The notes under the pieces are model-generated. The model saw nothing but the letters and a program-made list of their open reading frames with translations, was not told the origin of the DNA and did not search any database. The position numbers and the translations under genes are program-made. This document shows positions 22,775-26,281 of a stretch of 26,281 nt of DNA, in pieces (the first letter of the stretch is position 1; each line of letters opens with the position of its first letter). Origin of the DNA: CAYTET01 sp964436975 (GTDB taxonomy: Bacteria; Bacillota_I; Bacilli_A; Erysipelotrichales; Erysipelotrichaceae); the NCBI GenBank assembly GCA_964436975.1, contig CAYTET010000024.1:1-26281 (forward strand), written 5' to 3'.

Positions 22775-23072
22775 CGTTTGGGGGAAACTGTCCCGGCGTT
22801 GATATGGAAAACAGTTTATCAAGCGTCAATGTACCATTTATGGTACTGACAGTGTGATAAAAAGGATATACGAAAGAACTGACATGACCGGCGCTAAAAG
22901 CCTCTGCCCTGATAATAAAGAATCTTATAAAATGATTGGTTTTGGTTTATTACGCCGCCGTGAATAATTGTATTGAGGCGTTCAATATAAAGAAATTGTG
23001 AAAAGTCACAATAAAAAGAAAGGCAGGATTATGAACGAAAAGACAAGCATCGGCAGACAGAAGGGGGTTTAT
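22775..23072. promoter_or_regulatory. Leader region with two inverted repeats
   Basis: No gene is seen here. GTACCAT-TT-ATGGTAC (22831-22846) is a 7-bp-arm palindrome, flanked by GTCA (22825-22828) and TGAC (22847-22850), which gives a longer imperfect dyad. TTGTATTGA (22968-22976) and TCAATATAA (22982-22990) form a second, with one G-T pair. Both may be operators for the gene at 23073. I could not find a convincing -35/-10 pair. Confidence 0.45.
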
Positions 23073-23942
23073 ATGACGAATGAATTACGCATGGCTAAGC
23101 AGGAATATGAAAAAGACGCAAATGAACTGAATGCGTCAGCGTCAAATTATTGCAAGGCCTTAACCAAAGCGATAACAGCCACAATTGATGCTGAAGGCAT
23201 TGACAGCGCATCCTGGCTGCTCGAAGAATTATTGCGGGTCGTTTCGAAGCACCCTAAAATGTATGGGGGTATGGGTTTAGACCACCTTATCTGCAATAAG
23301 TATCTGCAGGAATCTCATAATGGCAATGAATCAGGTCTGGATTGGCTGGAGAAATTTTACAACTGCAAAATAGGCGCCTTATACCCGGAAGGTTTACGCG
23401 GCAGCATTCGGCGGGCTGAAGATCTCGGCCAGAAAAAGGCCATCATAGAGCGGTTTATAACATTTTATGAAAACAACACGAAAGAATATTATGCCGAGAT
23501 ATTGGCTGAAAGCCTTGCCGATATTACCGCGCGGTACGATCTTGATGAAGACTTTTTGATTAATTACTGTGCTTATTTGGAGAAATTGTATAAATCATTT
23601 GAGGAAAATGAGAATGCTGCGCTTTCTTATGCCATGGGCTTAAGTTACCTATGCCGCATAATCAAGCCGGCTGATATAGATTCAACAATCAAAAAGATAA
23701 ATCATCTGAATCTGACATTCTCACTGAACAGTGACATTGTGATGGTTAACATTTTCAGTTATCTGGAATTGGCTTTAAAGCAAGAAAAAGCCGACGCCAA
23801 ACTGACTATTGACCAGGCGGAAGGACTATATGCTCTTCATCATTTCAAAGTGCCGTCGCTAAAAGAAATGCATGATTTGGCAAGCAGAGCATTGGTCGGG
23901 GAAGAGATTTCAATAGCGAAAATACTTAAAAACAAAGCCTGA
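23073..23942 (+). CDS. Unrecognised 289-residue helical protein
   Basis: I do not recognise the family. The protein is almost all predicted helix, with regular amphipathic segments and frequent Ala, Leu, Glu and Lys, which suggests a TPR-like or other helical repeat scaffold. Notable stretches are SASWLLEELLRVVSKHPKMY near residue 47, and LADITARYDLDEDFLINYCA. There is no signal peptide, membrane segment or catalytic motif. I prefer ATG 23073, which has AAGGGGG about 6 nt upstream; ATG 23031 (303 residues) with AAAGGCAGGA is an alternative, and GTG 22998 is less likely. It stands alone between the operon terminator and xpt. Base use is slightly more AT-rich than its neighbours. Confidence 0.75.
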   Translation: MTNELRMAKQEYEKDANELNASASNYCKALTKAITATIDAEGIDSASWLLEELLRVVSKHPKMYGGMGLDHLICNKYLQESHNGNESGLDWLEKFYNCKIGALYPEGLRGSIRRAEDLGQKKAIIERFITFYENNTKEYYAEILAESLADITARYDLDEDFLINYCAYLEKLYKSFEENENAALSYAMGLSYLCRIIKPADIDSTIKKINHLNLTFSLNSDIVMVNIFSYLELALKQEKADAKLTIDQAEGLYALHHFKVPSLKEMHDLASRALVGEEISIAKILKNKA

Positions 23943-24137
23943 GTTATTCTTCGGCAGTGATGCAACAGAGCCGCCGGAGTCCTTGCCGATAAAGAGCGTT
24001 TCTAAATGCTTCAAAATAACAAGTATGCTGAAGTATGGCAATTGCACAAAACGGCGTGAAAGTTGAAATTGGGGGTTGTAATCAATTCTGGTTTGCGGTA
24101 GAGTAGGAGTATATTTTTTTCAGGAGGTGACCGGGAC

Positions 24138-24713
24138 ATGCAGCTGCTTGAAAAGCGTATTGTAGCTACAGGAAAAGTCTGCGCCGGTGACGTTCTGAAA
24201 GTCAACGACTTTCTCAACCATCAGATTGACGTGCCCTTTATCAGCAAGTTGGGCCAAGAGTTTTACCGCCTTTATCAAGATTGCGGTGTCAACAAGATTC
24301 TGACTATCGAAGCCTCTGGCATCGGTGTCGCTTGTCTGACAGCGCAATTTTTTAATTGTCCGGTTCTGTTCGCCAAAAAGGCCATGACCTCCAATATGGA
24401 TCCTGACAGTTACACAGCTCCGATTCACTCCTATACCCATCAGACGGACGGGTATGTCTTTGTCAGCCAAGAGTTTCTGAATAAAGATGACCGCATTCTG
24501 ATCATTGATGACTTCTTAGCCAACGGCTGCGCCCTGCAGGCGATGGTTGATCTGGTCAGCCAGGCTCAGGCGGTTTTAGTCGGCTGCGGCATTGTGGTTG
24601 AAAAGGCCTATCAGCAGGGCGGTGCCAGAATCCGGCAGCAGGGCATCAGGGTGGAGAGTCTGGCGCGGATTAAGAAAATGAGTGTCGAAAGCGGAATCGA
24701 ATTCTGTCAATAG
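24138..24713 (+). CDS. xpt: Xanthine phosphoribosyltransferase
   Basis: Xpt converts xanthine and PRPP to XMP in purine salvage. This 191-residue protein is the size of Bacillus Xpt and shows its opening MQLLEKRIVATGKV, ILTIEASGIGVA (54-65), VLFAKKAMTSNM (76-87), and the PRPP-binding motif ILIIDDFLANGCA (120-132). The ribosome binding site AGGAGGTG is strong. In many Firmicutes xpt lies behind a guanine riboswitch; the 195 bases upstream here do not show the conserved purine-aptamer core. The ORF TTGTAA-17-TAGAGT about 50 nt upstream is only a weak promoter candidate. It precedes a BMP-type ABC importer, fitting joint salvage of purines and nucleosides. Confidence 0.95.
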   Translation: MQLLEKRIVATGKVCAGDVLKVNDFLNHQIDVPFISKLGQEFYRLYQDCGVNKILTIEASGIGVACLTAQFFNCPVLFAKKAMTSNMDPDSYTAPIHSYTHQTDGYVFVSQEFLNKDDRILIIDDFLANGCALQAMVDLVSQAQAVLVGCGIVVEKAYQQGGARIRQQGIRVESLARIKKMSVESGIEFCQ

Positions 24714-24733
24714 GAATAGACTCCGCTTTTTTT
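24689..24733 (+). terminator. Terminator overlapping the end of xpt
   Basis: AAGCGGA (24689-24695, inside the last codons of xpt) pairs with TCCGCTT (24722-24728), followed by seven Ts. A smaller hairpin, AAGAGC-TGCC-GCTCTT with TTG after it (24761-24779), lies in the leader of the next gene and could be a second stop or an attenuator. Confidence 0.7.
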
Positions 24734-24808
24734 GTTAAAGCATTATGAGTTCTGATCAATAAGAGCTGCCGCTCTTTTGATAAACGAAGGGAAGAAATGG
24801 AGGAAAAC

Positions 24809-26062
24809 ATGAAAAAACTTCTTACCTTACTGCTTGCGCTTGCATTAGCCTGCGGTCTACTGACGGCCTGCGGCACCACATCGGGAACTGATGAAAACAG
24901 CCCGAAGATTGGCATTATCCTGGTTGGCGATGAAAACGAAGGTTACACCGCTGCCCACATCGACGGCATCAAAGCTGCCGCCGCCAAATTAGGCATTGCA
25001 GATGCCAATATCGTCTGGAAATATTCCGTCGGCGAAACCCAGGCCTGCAAAGATGCTGCCGTCGATTTAGTCGACAACGGCTGCACCCTGATTATCTCCA
25101 ACAGCTACGGCCATCAGACCTTTATCCAGGATGCGGCCAGCCAGTATCCCGATGTCACTTTTGTGGCTCTGACCGGTGACACTGCTGCCAACAGCGGCCT
25201 GACCAATCTGAAAAACGCTTTTAATTCCACTTATGAATCCCGCTATGTTTCTGGTATTGTTGCCGGCATGAAGCTGAAAGAGCTCATTGATAACGGCACG
25301 GTCACCAAGGACAAGCTGCCTGATGCCTTTGTCGGCGATGATATCAAAGTCGGCTATGTCGGCGCTTATCCGTATGCCGAAGTTGTTTCCGGCTATACCG
25401 CTTTCTTCTTAGGCATGAAATCCATTGTTTCCAATATTCATATGTATGTCGAGTATACCAATTCCTGGTTTGATATCACCAAAGAAGGCGAAACCGCCAA
25501 CTCCTTAATGGCCAAGGGCTGCGTCATTATCAGCCAGCATGCTGATTCCACCGGTGCTCCGACCGCTGTTGAAGCCGCCATTAAAAACGGCACGGTCTGC
25601 TATTCAGTCGGTTATAACGTTTCCATGCTTTCCGTTGCTCCGACCGCTGCTCTGACATCTGCTTCGAACAACTGGAGTGTCTACTATGAATATGCCTTCA
25701 AACTGTGGCAGGCTGGCAAGGCCAGTGAGATTGCCACTGACTGGGCTGAAGGCTACACCACCGGTGCTGTTGAGATTACCGAACTTGGTACGTCCTGCGC
25801 TGCCGGCACGGCTGAAAAGGTTGCTGAAGTTGAAGCTGCCATCAAGGACGGCTCGCTGCAGGTATTTGATGTCACGACATTCACCGTTGGCGGCAAGACC
25901 CTGACGGATGCTGACGGTGTCGACAATAACTTCGACGGCACCAACGACTGCTTCCCGATTCATGACGGAGCTTTCCATGAATCCGATGTTGCGGATGGTT
26001 TCCGTTCCGCCCCGTATTTCTCAATCCGGATTGACGGCATTGAAGAATCCGGCGCGAATTAA
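24809..26062 (+). CDS. BMP family ABC transporter substrate-binding lipoprotein
   Basis: This 417-residue protein is the extracellular receptor of a BMP (basic membrane protein/PnrA-type) importer, a family whose studied members bind purine nucleosides. The N-terminal lipoprotein signal is clear: MKK, a hydrophobic core and the lipobox LLTAC with C21 as the lipidated residue. The mature part begins with the family's PKIGIILVGDENEGY and continues with VDNGCTLIISNSYGHQTF and AEVVSGYTAFFLGMKS. ATG 24809 is chosen because GGAGG ends 5 nt before it and the signal starts with MKK; ATG 24797 would add four residues. It is followed by the ABC ATPase gene of the same importer and preceded by xpt. Confidence 0.94.
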   Translation: MKKLLTLLLALALACGLLTACGTTSGTDENSPKIGIILVGDENEGYTAAHIDGIKAAAAKLGIADANIVWKYSVGETQACKDAAVDLVDNGCTLIISNSYGHQTFIQDAASQYPDVTFVALTGDTAANSGLTNLKNAFNSTYESRYVSGIVAGMKLKELIDNGTVTKDKLPDAFVGDDIKVGYVGAYPYAEVVSGYTAFFLGMKSIVSNIHMYVEYTNSWFDITKEGETANSLMAKGCVIISQHADSTGAPTAVEAAIKNGTVCYSVGYNVSMLSVAPTAALTSASNNWSVYYEYAFKLWQAGKASEIATDWAEGYTTGAVEITELGTSCAAGTAEKVAEVEAAIKDGSLQVFDVTTFTVGGKTLTDADGVDNNFDGTNDCFPIHDGAFHESDVADGFRSAPYFSIRIDGIEESGAN

Positions 26063-26094
26063 TCGCTTAAGGTAAGAAAAATATAATTAACAAG

Positions 26095-26123
26095 GGGAAG
26101 CTGCCTTATCTCAGCGGCTTCCC
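26095..26123 (+). other. Stem-loop between receptor and ATPase genes
   Basis: GGGAAGCTGC (26095-26104) pairs with GCGGCTTCCC (26114-26123), a 10-bp stem with one wobble, without a proper T run. Such loops after a receptor gene often protect its mRNA so that the receptor is made in excess over the ATPase. A TATAAT follows at 26125-26130 but has no evident -35. Confidence 0.65.
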
Positions 26124-26151
26124 TTATAATTGTCTAAAGGGGGATGAAGCT

Positions 26152-26281
26152 ATGAGTGAAAATGAAGCCGTTGTACTGCAGCACATCAGCAAGCATTTCG
26201 GCACTGTCAAAGCCAACGATGATGTCTCAATGGACATCCGCTACGGCCAGATTCTGTCCATTCTGGGTGAAAACGGCTCGG
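26152..26281 (+). CDS. ABC transporter ATP-binding protein (partial)
   Basis: The first 43 codons of an ABC ATPase run off the window edge. The A-loop region VVLQHISKHFG, then VSMDIRYGQILSILGENGS, leads into Walker A (GENGS, with the following G cut off by the edge). The sequence style matches the double-domain, sugar/nucleoside-type ATPases that serve BMP importers (NupA/YufO-like). The ribosome binding site AAAGGGGGA lies upstream. It is co-transcribed with the BMP receptor; the permease genes would be expected next, outside the window. Confidence 0.9.
   Translation, partial: MSENEAVVLQHISKHFGTVKANDDVSMDIRYGQILSILGENGS

Overview
The window reads as chromosomal DNA of a low-redundancy Firmicute-type (Bacillota) gut bacterium, plausibly of the Erysipelotrichia. 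This rests on gene types and signals: consensus sigma-A promoters, strong AGGAGG-type ribosome binding sites, GPH sugar symporters, a BMP-family lipoprotein, a SpeA-like decarboxylase, SecG and SmpB. No rRNA is present to fix the taxon, so the placement is inference. It is a gapped assembly, with N runs at 2154-2163 and 13994-14015. Most genes are moderately GC-rich with many CCGG/GGCC runs. Two blocks, about 1-2153 and 10740-12400, are clearly AT-rich and look acquired.

Layout. (1) 1-2153: an AT-rich accessory block with a complete type IV abortive-infection toxin-antitoxin pair (AbiEi/AbiEii) behind a consensus promoter covered by a perfect inverted repeat, then a broken ORF running into the first gap. 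(2) 2213-8490: a galactoside-use locus with GH36 alpha-galactosidase (minus) divergent from a GPH symporter, GH42 beta-galactosidase and an overlapping GNAT acetyltransferase (plus). (3) 8573-13051: a 639-residue unknown protein, a second AT-rich insert with a DUF4143-type AAA ATPase preceded by four direct repeats of exact 23-bp period, and a 207-residue unknown protein with an internal duplication. (4) 13090-16746: cyclophilin and galE (minus operon), a VanZ-like membrane protein, and an Orn/Lys/Arg decarboxylase. (5) 16796-19110: an SLC45-like sugar transporter, smpB and secG, all minus. (6) 19310-22689: a tight three-gene operon of alpha/beta hydrolase, GPH symporter and NPP-type phosphodiesterase. 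(7) 23073-26281: an orphan helical protein, xanthine phosphoribosyltransferase, a BMP substrate-binding lipoprotein and the start of its ABC ATPase.

How they fit together. Block 2 imports intact alpha- and beta-galactosides by cation symport and splits them in the cytoplasm. GalE can feed the UDP-galactose arm of the Leloir pathway, though galK and galT are not in view. The xpt-BMP-ABC genes form a likely purine/nucleoside salvage group. The AbiE pair is a probable phage-defence cassette. The points most worth a second look are the 23-bp repeat array upstream of the ATPase, the AbiE operator-promoter, the two unrecognised proteins that flank the ATPase insert, and the hydrolase-symporter-phosphodiesterase operon, whose substrate is unknown.
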